NCBI RefSeq assembly: GCF_023016285.1
Contig: NZ_CP095413.1
Coordinates: forward strand, 1,612,001-1,676,000
Source: Muricauda sp. SCSIO 64092
GTDB taxonomy: Bacteria > Bacteroidota > Bacteroidia > Flavobacteriales > Flavobacteriaceae
Length of the DNA stretch: 64,000 nt
Direction: 5' to 3'
Part shown: piece by piece, positions 45,124 through 54,997 of the stretch
Numbering within the stretch: the first letter of the stretch is position 1
How the letters are laid out: each line of letters begins with the position of its first letter
Notes under the pieces: model-generated
The model's database searches: none
What the model saw: the letters and a program-made list of their open reading frames with translations, nothing else
Told to the model about the DNA's origin: nothing
Position numbers and translations under genes: made by a program

Positions 45124-46401
45124 TTAGTTTAATGTTCCTACAACTTTCTTGTAGTTGGCCTCGGTTATCCTATAGCCCGCCTTGGCATCGATAATATCCG
45201 AATAGGCCTTTTGCCATAGTACCTGGGCTTCAAGGACATCCTTTCCCACAACGGTCCCAGCCTCAAAACGGTCCTGGTACAGCCTTAGGTTTTCTTCTGC
45301 CTGAACTAGTGATTTTTCGGAAATATCAACTTTCTTAATGGCTTGCTGCCATTCCAGGTAAACATTTTGAATCTCTATGGAAAGAAGTTCTTTGGTCTCT
45401 TCCAACTCCAACTTTTGGGCTTCCATTTTACGTTGCTGCTCTTTTACCTTTTGTTTTCTTCCTCCCCAGTCAAATATTGGAATGCTCACGTTCAGTAACC
45501 CAAAATAAGAGGTCAGGCCATCGCTTCGATCGGAAAAATTTATGTTTTCGCCCACAGCGTGGATACCGTTTATGTTCAGTGCCACTGTTGGCCTTTGGTC
45601 CGCCTTTAGGATTTTGGTTTCCAGCTCTTTGAGTTCCACCGCATTTTTGAGTATTTTTATTTCAGGTCTGTCTTCAATTGCGATAGAAGGAGAACGTTCT
45701 TCCACCAAATTTTTCTCTACCGAAATGCTGTCCTCAATGGCGAAATCGGTGTCCTCCCTTCCTATGAGTTGTGTCATTTTTAGCTTTGATAACGTTAGTC
45801 CGTCATTGGCCTTGGTCAGGTCCAATTCGGCCTGATTGAGTTGGACCTGCACAAGCAGTACATCGTTTTTGTATATAATGCCAGCATCATATGAATTGGT
45901 CAAATCTTTTAGTAGTTCAGTTAAAAGTGATATGTACTTTGTGGCAAGCTCTACCTTGCCTTTAAGGTTTACTATTTGCCAATAGGTGGTTTCAACCTCA
46001 AGAAGTATTTCACTTTCGGTCAGTTCTTTTTCGTTGGAATATAGATTTACCGAGGTATTGCTTAGTTTTTTCGCCGTATTTATTTTTCCACCGGCATAGA
46101 TTAGCTGTGATACGCCTAAGGAAGCATTGGCATTAAATCCTGGAAGCAATACATCCAAGGGGGCGCCCACATGCAAGCCTATTAGGTTTGCATCTACCTT
46201 TGGTTTGTTGGAGGCATATACTGCAGCTTTTGCCGCTTCTGCAGCTTTTATGGTTTGGTCCGCCCGCTTTACCTTATTGTTTTGTGTCATTGCCATGGAC
46301 TTGGCCTGTTCCAGTCCTAGCACTTGTTCCTGACCGGTCACCTTTTGAAAAGGGATGGTAATCGACAAGAAGATTGATAGTAAAAATATATTTTTAGCCA
46401 T
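45124..46401 (-). CDS. TolC-family outer-membrane efflux channel
   Basis: 425 aa. A signal peptide (MAKNIFLLSIFLSITIPFQK) precedes two OEP repeats with long alpha-helical stretches (AKSMAMTQNNKVKRADQTIK; VELKELETKILKADQRPTVA). The beta segments contain ASLGVSQLIYAGGKI and FGLLNVSIPIFDWGGRKQK. It forms the trimeric outer-membrane exit duct for the RND pump encoded 47 bp upstream. Confidence 0.92.
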   Translation of the reverse strand: MAKNIFLLSIFLSITIPFQKVTGQEQVLGLEQAKSMAMTQNNKVKRADQTIKAAEAAKAAVYASNKPKVDANLIGLHVGAPLDVLLPGFNANASLGVSQLIYAGGKINTAKKLSNTSVNLYSNEKELTESEILLEVETTYWQIVNLKGKVELATKYISLLTELLKDLTNSYDAGIIYKNDVLLVQVQLNQAELDLTKANDGLTLSKLKMTQLIGREDTDFAIEDSISVEKNLVEERSPSIAIEDRPEIKILKNAVELKELETKILKADQRPTVALNINGIHAVGENINFSDRSDGLTSYFGLLNVSIPIFDWGGRKQKVKEQQRKMEAQKLELEETKELLSIEIQNVYLEWQQAIKKVDISEKSLVQAEENLRLYQDRFEAGTVVGKDVLEAQVLWQKAYSDIIDAKAGYRITEANYKKVVGTLN

Positions 46402-46448
46402 TCGAATTTTTTACTTTTTTCGTAGAAACCATTGGACTATAGCTCCCA

Positions 46449-49400
46449 TTATTTTCTAATTTGTTTTTTTAGCCTTTGCCTTATCACCTCAAGCGTACGG
46501 AGTGTTCTGTTCTTTTGGGGCTTATACAAAATGGGCTCAAATTCCTTGGTATTTGGATGTAAGTGCACCGCATCTATACTTGGTTTGGCAAGCTTGTAGT
46601 ACAGAACCGGGACCACAAATAGGGTGAGTACCATGGAAACTATTAAACCTATGGCAACTACACTTCCCAAAGGTGCCCAAAGCGGTGACTTGCCCACGAT
46701 CATGGGGACTACACCGACCGCAGCGGCGGCAGAGGTTAAGAAGATGGGGCGCATACGCCTTTTTCCCGATGCCTTGGCGGCCGCTTTTATAGTGTAGCCA
46801 TGTACCAAAACCAACTCATCGGCATAGTCTATAAGTATAATGCCGTTTCTTACCACGATGCCGATTAGACTTATAATGCCCAAAAAGGCGGTAAAGCCGA
46901 TGGGGTTTCCGGTCAAGGCCAAGCCCAAAAAGGCACCCAACAGACTCAAGGGAAATGTTGCCAGCACAATCAGTACTTTTGTAAAATCCTTAAATTGGAA
47001 CAGTAGCACCAAGAAGATAAGTATCAGGCTTATACATAAGGATACCACCATATTTGGGGCCGTTTCGTTAATGCTTTCGTATTCTCCACCATACTTTATG
47101 GTTATGCCTTCCGGTAACTCCAGGGCATTGATTTTTGGCTCGATCTCACTTTGAATTGTAGTTGCCTTAACACCCAATTGCGCTTCGGAACGCACGGTCA
47201 ACGTGCGCAGCCCGTTCCTATGGGCAATTGCTCCGGTATGCCACTCTGGCGCAATGGAGGCCACTTCCCGTAAAGGCACCTTGGTGCGGAACATGGTAGG
47301 GACGTTTAATGCACCCAGATCGTCTATGTTGTCCCTATTGCTGGCATTGTAGCGCAATAATATGTCGATAGCTTTGTCGCCTTCGTAGAGTGTGGATACG
47401 GGATATCCTTTTAGTGCACCCAAGGTCTGGGCCACCATGTTATTGGTTATACCCAAACGATTGGCCTTATCATCATCCAGATTTACTTTTATCCCGTAGT
47501 AGTCATCCTGATACGAGGTTCGTATCCAATTTGTTCCTTGAGTATTTGCCAGGATTTCCTTAACCTGTTCGGCGACCCTTCTTTGATTGTTTAAATCTTC
47601 ACCTATGATCCTTACCTCAATAGGCGCCACTGTTTCTTTTAATGATAGTTGCCTTGTTCTGATATACACATCTGGGATAAAGCCCTCGAATTTTCGGACA
47701 TATTCATGGGCCAGTTCATTTGTTGCTCCTTTGTCCGTGGTGGTAATAAATATTTGGGCAAAGTTTTTCCTTGGGAATTCCGGTGCGTAGGTAGAATGAA
47801 ACCTGGGGGAACTTGTGCCTATAAAACTAGCAGTTCTCAATACCCTTTCATCATCCGCAATTTCCTTTTCTATCTTGGCAACGGCTTTTTCGGTTTGTTG
47901 TATACTACCACTACTGGGCAGCCATACTTCCAGGTTAAATTGGTTCCTCTCCGCTATTGGGAACAATTCCCGGTCCAATGTTGTGGATACCAACAGCGCG
48001 GCAACAACGCACAGCGTACCAAAGAACAAGGTGGTCTTTGGCCATTTAAAACAATGGTCCAAACCCTGATTGAAAAGGTGTTGCAACTTATCCAAGAGGC
48101 TTTTTTTGTTGCCATCGCTCACTTTGTGCTTCAAGCCCTTTTTAATGAAGACATAGCACATATAAGGGGTTAGCAACAAGGCTACTACCATCGATGTAAA
48201 CAAAGCTACTCCCACGGCGACCGGCAAGGCTTGTATAAACTCCTTGGAAAGGCCGTTTAAAAGAAATGCCAAAGGCACGAAAGCCAAAATAATGGCCGTG
48301 GTTGCCGTAAAAATGGGTATCATTAGCTGTGTGCCACTTTGCCAAGCGGCCGTCCAGCGGTCTTCCCCTTCATCGAGCTTTTCAATATAATTGTCTACCA
48401 CTACTATGGCGTTGTCCACAACCATTCCCAAAACAATGATCAACGCAGCCAACGTTACTTGGTGTATTTCAATACCAATGGCATTCAATATCCCAAAAGT
48501 GATGACAATGGCGATAGGACTGGCCAAGGCCGATACTACGGCCACCCTAAGGGGAAGCAACAGTATAACGACTATAATTACAGCCAATACGGCGATGACA
48601 AACTCCAGCATAAAATGGCTGATTTTGTCCTGTACCACGGCAGGTTGGTCCACTATGGTCGCTATCTGGACATCCTGGGGCAGTTGTTGTTCCACTTCTT
48701 TGATCTTTGTGTTTACTTTCTTCCCAAAATGCACAATGTTGTTTCCCGGCTGCATCTCTATGGCCAGCATCATTACCTTTTGGTTTTCCACCTGAATGAA
48801 GCTTGAAACCTCTTCGTATCTGCGCTCAATGTTTGCAACATCCTTTAGGCGCACCACTTTGCCGTCCGGAGTGCTGTATACGATTTGGTTTGCCAGCTCG
48901 TGTTCGTCCTTGTATTGATTTTTTGCAAAAACGGATACTTCGGAGTTTTTTAAGGTGATTCCGCCAGAGAACTCTGTTCCGTTCTGCATTTGGATTACTT
49001 GTGCGATGGATGAAAAATCGAAACCATATTGTTTTAATTTTTCGTCCTGAACGGTTACGTAAATCTGTTGTGTTTGACCTCCGTAACGCTTTATTTTGGA
49101 GGTCTCGTTGATTGTTTTTAAACCATCTTCCAGCTTGTCCAGATAGGTCTCTATTTCGGCATAGCTGCGTTTTGGCGCAGAAATGGTAATCATTTGTGCC
49201 ACCACGTCCCCAAAGTCACTGTCCACAATGGGGCCTATGAGGCCCGGCGGCAACGTGTACCTTTGCCTAAAAATAGTGTTCAGGCCATTTTGCAACGTTG
49301 CCCAAAATCTGTCCGTGTCCTCTACGTCTTCATTCAGCTCTACGGTCAATACCACCTGGCCTTCTTTGGTTTCGGAAGTGGTTTTTTCCTTCCTTACTTC

Positions 49401-49640
49401 CTCATAACCAAACAGGAATTGTTCTATTTTATCGGTTACTTGTTTTTCTACCTGTAGTTCATCGGCCCCGGGAAAAATTGCGACCACCAAGCCTTTGCGC
49501 ACGGTAATCTCGGGGTCTTCGCTTCGCGCCATCGTTGCTAGGGCATAGCTCCCCAAGACCATTAGAACAACAGTCACCACAATGGTTACCTGGCGGTACT
49601 TCATTGCGGCCTCTATAAAGTTTATTTTAACTTTTTTCAT
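46449..49640 (-). CDS. RND efflux pump inner-membrane subunit (HAE1/AcrB-like family)
   Basis: 1063 aa from the ATG at 49640 (MKKVKINFIEAAMKYRQV); an upstream ATG at 49706 would add 22 residues that lie in the fusion-protein gene. It has 12 membrane helices with two large periplasmic loops. The proton-relay region is AALIIVLGMVVDNAIVVVDN, and GISGGITL-like SGGITLKNSEVSVFA and QLGVKATTIQSEI are in the porter loops. It is a drug/toxicant proton antiporter. The family resembles AcrB-type hydrophobe pumps more than metal pumps, since no Met-rich CusA motif is seen. Confidence 0.93.
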   Translation of the reverse strand: MKKVKINFIEAAMKYRQVTIVVTVVLMVLGSYALATMARSEDPEITVRKGLVVAIFPGADELQVEKQVTDKIEQFLFGYEEVRKEKTTSETKEGQVVLTVELNEDVEDTDRFWATLQNGLNTIFRQRYTLPPGLIGPIVDSDFGDVVAQMITISAPKRSYAEIETYLDKLEDGLKTINETSKIKRYGGQTQQIYVTVQDEKLKQYGFDFSSIAQVIQMQNGTEFSGGITLKNSEVSVFAKNQYKDEHELANQIVYSTPDGKVVRLKDVANIERRYEEVSSFIQVENQKVMMLAIEMQPGNNIVHFGKKVNTKIKEVEQQLPQDVQIATIVDQPAVVQDKISHFMLEFVIAVLAVIIVVILLLPLRVAVVSALASPIAIVITFGILNAIGIEIHQVTLAALIIVLGMVVDNAIVVVDNYIEKLDEGEDRWTAAWQSGTQLMIPIFTATTAIILAFVPLAFLLNGLSKEFIQALPVAVGVALFTSMVVALLLTPYMCYVFIKKGLKHKVSDGNKKSLLDKLQHLFNQGLDHCFKWPKTTLFFGTLCVVAALLVSTTLDRELFPIAERNQFNLEVWLPSSGSIQQTEKAVAKIEKEIADDERVLRTASFIGTSSPRFHSTYAPEFPRKNFAQIFITTTDKGATNELAHEYVRKFEGFIPDVYIRTRQLSLKETVAPIEVRIIGEDLNNQRRVAEQVKEILANTQGTNWIRTSYQDDYYGIKVNLDDDKANRLGITNNMVAQTLGALKGYPVSTLYEGDKAIDILLRYNASNRDNIDDLGALNVPTMFRTKVPLREVASIAPEWHTGAIAHRNGLRTLTVRSEAQLGVKATTIQSEIEPKINALELPEGITIKYGGEYESINETAPNMVVSLCISLILIFLVLLFQFKDFTKVLIVLATFPLSLLGAFLGLALTGNPIGFTAFLGIISLIGIVVRNGIILIDYADELVLVHGYTIKAAAKASGKRRMRPIFLTSAAAAVGVVPMIVGKSPLWAPLGSVVAIGLIVSMVLTLFVVPVLYYKLAKPSIDAVHLHPNTKEFEPILYKPQKNRTLRTLEVIRQRLKKQIRK

Positions 49641-49656
49641 GTTTGCACAGTTGTGT

Positions 49657-50670
49657 TTATAGCGAAACTGTTTGCCCGTCCCTGATATCCCTTTGTCCCG
49701 CGACAACTACTTTGTCCCCTATGGAGAGGCCCTTGGTTACCACCACTTCATTTCCTTTAAAACCGTCTACCGATATTCTTTTCCTAATGACCCTTTTGCC
49801 TTCTACCACATAGACATACAAAATATCATCGGCATCCCTTATAATACTCTCCGTAGGAACCGTAATGGCACCTATGTCATTACCGGTTTTAATGGTGATG
49901 TTGCTTATCATTCCCGGCAACAACTTGTTTTCCAAATTGTTCAAACGTACCTTTACATTAAAGGTTCTCGTCAGGGGATCGGCACTTGGATTCACTATGG
50001 CCACCATACCTGTGAAAGATTCATTGAGAGAGGGTATTTCCACGGTGGCACTCCTGCCTATTCCAAGCTTTGATATTTCGGACTCGATGATTGCTGCTTT
50101 CGCGTAAACCTGGTCCGTTTTCATTATGGTAAATGCAGGGACCCCGGGTGCTACCGTAGCTCCCATATCGGTCATTTTTGCTGTGATGATACCGGAAAAA
50201 GGTGCATAAAGCCTTGTATCCGACAAATTTTTGGCGGCCAGATTTTTGTTGGCATTGGCTTGCGCTACCGCTACTTTTACGGCTATATAATCGCGTTCGG
50301 GCAAGCTCCCTTTCTCGTAGAGCCTCTTTAGGCGCCCATAGTTGTCGTTTGCTTGTTCCAGACCCGCATGGGCAATATCGAATGCGTTTTCATAGGTTGT
50401 GGCATCCACAACCGCCAATAGCTGTCCTTTGTTGACCTTTTGCCCCTCCTGTACTACTACTTGGGAGACTCTTCCGGGAACTGAAAAGCCTAACATTACG
50501 GTATTATCGGCTTCGATTGTGCCACTGTAGTGAAATGCTTCGGCATCAGCCACTGTCTTGATTTCTTTTACGGACACCTTGGGAACGGGAATCGTTTTTG
50601 GTGCTTCTTTTTCTTCTGAACAACTTATCAGTAATAGAATCAATGTTGTTTTCACAAGTATTTGTTTCAT
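49657..50670 (-). CDS. RND efflux periplasmic membrane-fusion lipoprotein
   Basis: 337 aa. The N-terminus MKQILVKTTLILLLISCSEE is a lipoprotein signal. Lipoyl halves flank an alpha-hairpin: VPGRVSQVVVQEGQKVNKGQ and LYAPFSGIITAKMTDMGATV. A beta-barrel follows (VNPSADPLTRTFNVKVRLNN). It links pump and channel. It is the first gene of the efflux operon; 188 bp upstream is the AraC gene on the same strand. The intervening stretch has CTATTTC (50720-50726) and GAAATAG (50750-50756), a small inverted repeat that could be a regulator site. Confidence 0.92.
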   Translation of the reverse strand: MKQILVKTTLILLLISCSEEKEAPKTIPVPKVSVKEIKTVADAEAFHYSGTIEADNTVMLGFSVPGRVSQVVVQEGQKVNKGQLLAVVDATTYENAFDIAHAGLEQANDNYGRLKRLYEKGSLPERDYIAVKVAVAQANANKNLAAKNLSDTRLYAPFSGIITAKMTDMGATVAPGVPAFTIMKTDQVYAKAAIIESEISKLGIGRSATVEIPSLNESFTGMVAIVNPSADPLTRTFNVKVRLNNLENKLLPGMISNITIKTGNDIGAITVPTESIIRDADDILYVYVVEGKRVIRKRISVDGFKGNEVVVTKGLSIGDKVVVAGQRDIRDGQTVSL

Positions 50671-50858
50671 AGCCTTTGTTTTGTTGAATGGTTTTTTTAA
50701 AAAATTTCAATGACAAAACTATTTCCGTTCCAGCAAGCCCAAAAGGGCTGAAATAGGGAAGAATTGGTCTAAAAGAGGGATTTTAAAAAGAAAGTAAAAA
50801 ACACAAATAATTGATTTACAGATAAGTGAATGGTAACCTGATAAAATAATAGTCCAAA

Positions 50859-51770
50859 TCAAGCCAATTTCGCCTGTCGCCTGAACTTTGAAGGAGGAAG
50901 GCCCGTATGCTTTTTAAAGTACTTTCCAAAAAAGGACTGGTCACTAAATTGCAGTTCATTGGCTATTTGGGCAACTGTAAGTTCCGGGGCGGCCAGTAAT
51001 ATTTTTGCCTCCATGATAACGGCGTCATCTATCAACTGACCCGCAGTTTTACCCGAAACCTGTTTTAGGACCTTGGAGAGGTGTCCCGAGGTCATATATA
51101 ATGCATCTGCGTAAAACTGTACGGAACGCTCAGTTTTAAAATTCTCATTTAAGATCTTTAAAAATTGAAGTGTCAATTTTTCCTGTCTGGACAGGTGTAT
51201 TTCCAAATCCGGGTAATCCCTTTTAAAAATAGAGCTGTAATGATGGAGCAACAGGCCAAAAGTGTAATTGATTATTCTATTCCTAAAAGGAATGTTGATG
51301 GTGTTTGTGGCGTTGTTCTTCAGTAATAGTTTGCTAAGGGCGATAGCACTTTCCGTCTCTTCGCCGGATAATTTTAATTTTGGAATGGTGCTGTTGGTAA
51401 AAAAGTCCCATGCTTCAAACTCGTTTCTCTCCAAGAAATTGTTCATTATGAAATCAATGGTGAAACTGACAACGATCATCTCCAAATTATGGTCCATATC
51501 CAATACGTGTATGACCATTTGTGGTTTCATTACGATTACTTCGTTGCACTGCACGGTGTATGTAATAAGGTTAAGTTGAATTTTTATCGCTCCGGAAACT
51601 ACCAATAAAAAAGAGTAGGAATCTCCTTTGTGAGGATACGTAAGCGGAATCACATCAAGTCTTTTTTTTGTAAAATGGACGTGCAGACCATTTTTTTCCT
51701 GTGGAGTATCCCCGAGGATGTTAACAATGTCGTTTAAGGTATGGGTGCTTATTGAAGGTTCCTGTTTCAT
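50859..51770 (-). CDS. AraC-family transcriptional regulator
   Basis: 303 aa. An N-terminal cupin-like domain (YSFLLVVSGAIKIQLNLITY, then VIVMKPQMVIHVLDMD) is followed by two HTH motifs at the C-terminus: VQFYADALYMTSGHLSKVLK and VAQIANELQFSDQSFFGKYF, then KKHTGLPPSKFRRQ. It is co-oriented with and just upstream of the efflux operon, so it may activate it; it could also be independent. Confidence 0.9.
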   Translation of the reverse strand: MKQEPSISTHTLNDIVNILGDTPQEKNGLHVHFTKKRLDVIPLTYPHKGDSYSFLLVVSGAIKIQLNLITYTVQCNEVIVMKPQMVIHVLDMDHNLEMIVVSFTIDFIMNNFLERNEFEAWDFFTNSTIPKLKLSGEETESAIALSKLLLKNNATNTINIPFRNRIINYTFGLLLHHYSSIFKRDYPDLEIHLSRQEKLTLQFLKILNENFKTERSVQFYADALYMTSGHLSKVLKQVSGKTAGQLIDDAVIMEAKILLAAPELTVAQIANELQFSDQSFFGKYFKKHTGLPPSKFRRQAKLA

Positions 51771-52207
51771 GCAAAGGATAATTTCCCTTTAAGAATATTA
51801 TATTTCATTTGTTCACTATTCATCTTTTGTGTTGAATGGACGTTTTTTATTTTCAAATACTTTCTGTTTTAGTGCATGTTTTAGCTTTTCCCTAAAGCCG
51901 ATTCACTGCTGTATTTGGAAAGAAACAATGAACGATAGTCCAAGTGATGCCCAATGTAAAATATTGACTATTGGCACAATGATGCATTTTCAAATTGTTG
52001 ATAATTGTACTTATAGCCTTTTGTGCGTTTATAATGGCGCCAATGTATAATTGCATAAGATCAATTATTTCTTTAACGTGTTTTAAGGATAAACCATGGT
52101 AGTTTCTAACATATGGGATGAATACAAAAAAATGGTATAACTAGGACGATTTGAATCATTCTTTTCCTGTACTGCTTGCCTACGGATATTGGTTGGGCCA
52201 TTCCATG
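51771..52207. other. gene-free stretch
   Basis: 437 bp between the AraC gene and the end of the rdh operon. The 73-codon plus-strand frame at 51829 has no natural composition or context. I see no promoter, RNA or repeat that I can support. Confidence 0.4.
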
Positions 52208-52312
52208 TTATGGCCACAAGTGCGATAAGAGATTATTGATTACCGTAATGATAATCGACACCATTCCCAATATAAAGAAACAGACTAGAATGAAATCTTT
52301 GTTTTTCTCCAT
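52208..52312 (-). CDS. 34-aa membrane microprotein at the 3' end of the rdh operon
   Basis: MEKNKDFILVCFFILGMVSI is the first part; one helix spans about 8-28 and the tail is NNLLSHLWP. It starts 3 bases after the rdhC-like stop, with no other gene between, so co-transcription is very likely. Nothing is known about it. A small helper of the membrane complex is a plausible guess. It is too short for ordinary gene finders. Confidence 0.5.
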   Translation of the reverse strand: MEKNKDFILVCFFILGMVSIIITVINNLLSHLWP

Positions 52313-52315
52313 ACG

Positions 52316-53563
52316 TCAACCAGTTTTTTGTGCAGTTTTATGTTGGTTTCGTACCATCCTTTTAAAGGAGGTTTCCAGTTTTTTATGGACAAAGCGGGCA
52401 TAGTGCTCTATCACAGGGATTGGACATAGGTAATTGCACCAAGGCCTTTTTATGAACAGGGCAAACCCAAGTATCATTGCAAGGAAAAAGACCTCGAAAT
52501 TAGTGCCCAGAAGATTAAAGATCGTGCCATAGACCTCATAGGAACTCATGCCGGGATTACGATAGACAAGGGCAATCATAATTGTTACAAGGACCACGAT
52601 GCGCCTTGTCCAGTTGAATACTTTGTTAAATGTTTTGGAATGGACATTCTTTGCACCACTAATAGCGCCCACACACTCTTGTACCGCTCCAAAAGGACAG
52701 ATATACCTGCAATAGGTGTTCTTCCCCGTGGTAAGAAAAATGATAACGATTCCAAAGATGAGCATATACCAGTAAAGTTGATTGTAAATATCCGGCCAGT
52801 AGCCCATGATAAGTTTGTTCACGTCCGTTAACGTAAGCGGTTGGTTAAAAACAAACCCGATTAAAGTGGCTCCTAAAATCATCAATATCCATCTCATGGT
52901 CTTTTGATGGCGTTTGGGCACTTTATAAGCACCTATGACTGCAATAAGCATAAGGCCCATCAAACTGATTTCCGGTAACCCGAACTTGATTTTTCTGGGT
53001 GTCAGATAGGGGTCAATATCATATCCATAAGCATCTTTTGCCGATTTTAAAGTGGCCTCACGAGTGGCTTCGGTGATGGCTTTAACCGTATACGTGGCTC
53101 CGGTAATACCGTCTATGTCCCTTCCCAGTAAAATGGGCTCTTTATAGCTTTTGCCCTTTAGTCTTTGCAGAAAGTCCTGTTCCATTACCCGATCGTACCA
53201 TGATGGTGTTTCGCGATGTTCAACGATGGCCATGTTTTTGATGGTTCCTTCCACGTCTACCGCAACAGCAACTTTAAGTGGTCCGCCGAACCCATTATAA
53301 GTCCCCGAGGATATGCTGCCCAATGTACTGCTGTCCCCATCTTTTGTCAATAACAGTTCATAATCGACCGTTTCAAAGGTAGTGGCAGTAGGCCAAAGCT
53401 CGTCCTTGAATTGCGTTAGATCCGTTTTAGAGTGATTAAAACCAACAATACCACAGATTACCAATAGGCCCAAACTAATCCAGGCAATTAAATCGTCCCG
53501 CCTTTTCTTTGCCTTTCTTTTCTTCATGGCGGCCATTTTTGGCCGTGGACTAGGCTTTTTCAA
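52316..53563 (-). CDS. rdhC: RdhC/NosR-like membrane flavoprotein (FMN-binding, CX3CP motifs)
   Basis: 415 aa. One N-terminal helix (about 25-42), then a periplasmic FMN-binding domain whose flavinylation site is DGITGATYTV (GATYT at 155-159). Further membrane helices follow (about 195-210, 222-240, 255-280). Two CX3CP motifs are seen: CRYICPFGAVQEC and CNYLCPIPVIEHY. This matches the NosR/NirI/RdhC family found in reductive dehalogenase operons, thought to carry electrons or serve in maturation. It overlaps the RdhB-like gene by 14 bp, evidence of coupling. The N-terminus is very basic, consistent with cytosolic positive-inside orientation. Confidence 0.85.
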   Translation of the reverse strand: MKKPSPRPKMAAMKKRKAKKRRDDLIAWISLGLLVICGIVGFNHSKTDLTQFKDELWPTATTFETVDYELLLTKDGDSSTLGSISSGTYNGFGGPLKVAVAVDVEGTIKNMAIVEHRETPSWYDRVMEQDFLQRLKGKSYKEPILLGRDIDGITGATYTVKAITEATREATLKSAKDAYGYDIDPYLTPRKIKFGLPEISLMGLMLIAVIGAYKVPKRHQKTMRWILMILGATLIGFVFNQPLTLTDVNKLIMGYWPDIYNQLYWYMLIFGIVIIFLTTGKNTYCRYICPFGAVQECVGAISGAKNVHSKTFNKVFNWTRRIVVLVTIMIALVYRNPGMSSYEVYGTIFNLLGTNFEVFFLAMILGFALFIKRPWCNYLCPIPVIEHYARFVHKKLETSFKRMVRNQHKTAQKTG

Positions 53564-54986
53564 TTGTGCTGTCTTTTTTGTCCATACTTCTTTTTGGAGC
53601 TATTACGAACCTTTGAAGAATACGGAGAATACCATTTCGATGGGCGAACAGTAATAGACCAAGCCCTACAAGCAATATGATGTTGTACATGGGCAAAAGA
53701 AACGTTGTTGATTTTAAGGTTTCGAACGCCATACGGTCCAAAAGGGCCAAAGCTGGGGAAGGTGCCATGTCGTCAAGGTCTTGAATCAGCATATGAACCG
53801 TTGTGGGAATATCCCGTAAGGGATCACAGACCAAAAGGCCTACGCCCGAAACGGTCACCAGGATAAATCCCAAATACTTCATGGGCTCGGGAAGTTTCCA
53901 AAGCGTAAGGCCAAAAGCTACCATTAACAGTACTATCGGAAGTAGCCATGTCCAACCCAAAAAGGCGGACAAGGTATTGACCTGGGACTTTAATTTGTGC
54001 GCATCACTTTCTGATAAGTTTGGCCGTATTTGTGCCGCCATGTTCATTTGACCTGGTATCTCAATACCGTCCAACTGCTTTTGTAAGGCGATGGCACCAT
54101 TTGCAATCATACCGGATTTTAGGGAATCGGGAGGGGTTACCATGTAATCCGACATTTGCTCCGAATATACCCCTGCATTTACCTTTGAAACGGCGATTGA
54201 GTCCATAACAGGAAAGTTGAAGTTTTTATACAGCCAGTCCATTAGAAATTCTGATTTTTCCATTAGTCTATTTGTATATAGTGCCATCTGTAGTTCCAGT
54301 TGGGGATAGGGTTCCTTATTGTCCAACCAAACAACTCCTGAACCAATTGCTCTTTTTAGCAACGACAGCCGCTCTTTTTTGGGCAAAATACTATCCATCA
54401 AACGTTTCATTTCGGAATCCTTTATCCCTGATGCCATGGACTGCATAAGACGTTGCTCAAGGTTATCCGGATATTCCCCATAAAGTGTCTCATAGGCCAG
54501 TACCCTTTTTACAAAAAAAGGCAATGCCCGATCGGAAAGGACATTTTTTTCTATCTGGGCGTAGAGTTTTTCCGAGCTGTTAAAAAGATTGAGGAAACGG
54601 TTGCCACCTATGGCATAGGGCAATAGGATAGCGCCAAGAACGGTGAGTAAGGCAATCACGGCCGCTATACCCACGGGTACGGGCTTTTTTACAACCATTG
54701 AAATGGTTTTTTTTGCTGGCCTATCCTTTTTCCAACGGCTATAGGCCAAAAGCCCGGATAGGACGCCTACGCCACTGAAGACCAGTATACCCATGTAGCC
54801 CGCGAAGGGTTCTCCTTCCTCAAAACTGGTTACGCACCAGGCCAGGCCAAAGGTGATCATAAAAAGTCCTAGCGCCCCAAATATCCAAACCCTTGTGGTA
54901 ACCTTTTGTTGCCTGCCCTTTTGATAAAGATACACAGCCAGGGCCAGTGCGGCCGAACATATCAGAATTAAAAAAAGCTGTTCCAT
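53550..54986 (-). CDS. RdhB-like membrane protein, greatly extended
   Basis: 478 aa. The N-terminal 85 residues have three membrane helices with FGLAWCVTSFEEGEPFAGYM between helices 2 and 3. The acidic loop (EEGEP) and arrangement resemble RdhB, the small membrane anchor of reductive dehalogenases (usually about 75-105 aa). Here about 390 residues follow: helix 4 (about 103-125), an exposed helical part (130-345) and about three more helices (346-365, 371-390, 430-455). I recognise no domain in that extension. The gap to rdhA is 11 bp. It probably docks RdhA to the membrane; the extension may serve electron transfer or sensing. Confidence 0.75.
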   Translation of the reverse strand: MEQLFLILICSAALALAVYLYQKGRQQKVTTRVWIFGALGLFMITFGLAWCVTSFEEGEPFAGYMGILVFSGVGVLSGLLAYSRWKKDRPAKKTISMVVKKPVPVGIAAVIALLTVLGAILLPYAIGGNRFLNLFNSSEKLYAQIEKNVLSDRALPFFVKRVLAYETLYGEYPDNLEQRLMQSMASGIKDSEMKRLMDSILPKKERLSLLKRAIGSGVVWLDNKEPYPQLELQMALYTNRLMEKSEFLMDWLYKNFNFPVMDSIAVSKVNAGVYSEQMSDYMVTPPDSLKSGMIANGAIALQKQLDGIEIPGQMNMAAQIRPNLSESDAHKLKSQVNTLSAFLGWTWLLPIVLLMVAFGLTLWKLPEPMKYLGFILVTVSGVGLLVCDPLRDIPTTVHMLIQDLDDMAPSPALALLDRMAFETLKSTTFLLPMYNIILLVGLGLLLFAHRNGILRILQRFVIAPKRSMDKKDSTIEKA

Positions 54987-54997
54987 GCTCTACAGGT

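Noticed and set aside
46449..49640. heavy-metal (CusA-type) efflux assignment for the RND pump
   Set aside because: No metal-binding Met cluster was seen, and the TetR/AraC context favours drug or hydrophobe export.
51829..52050. 73-codon plus-strand frame between AraC and the rdh operon
   Set aside because: No family, poor composition, and no neighbour on the same strand.
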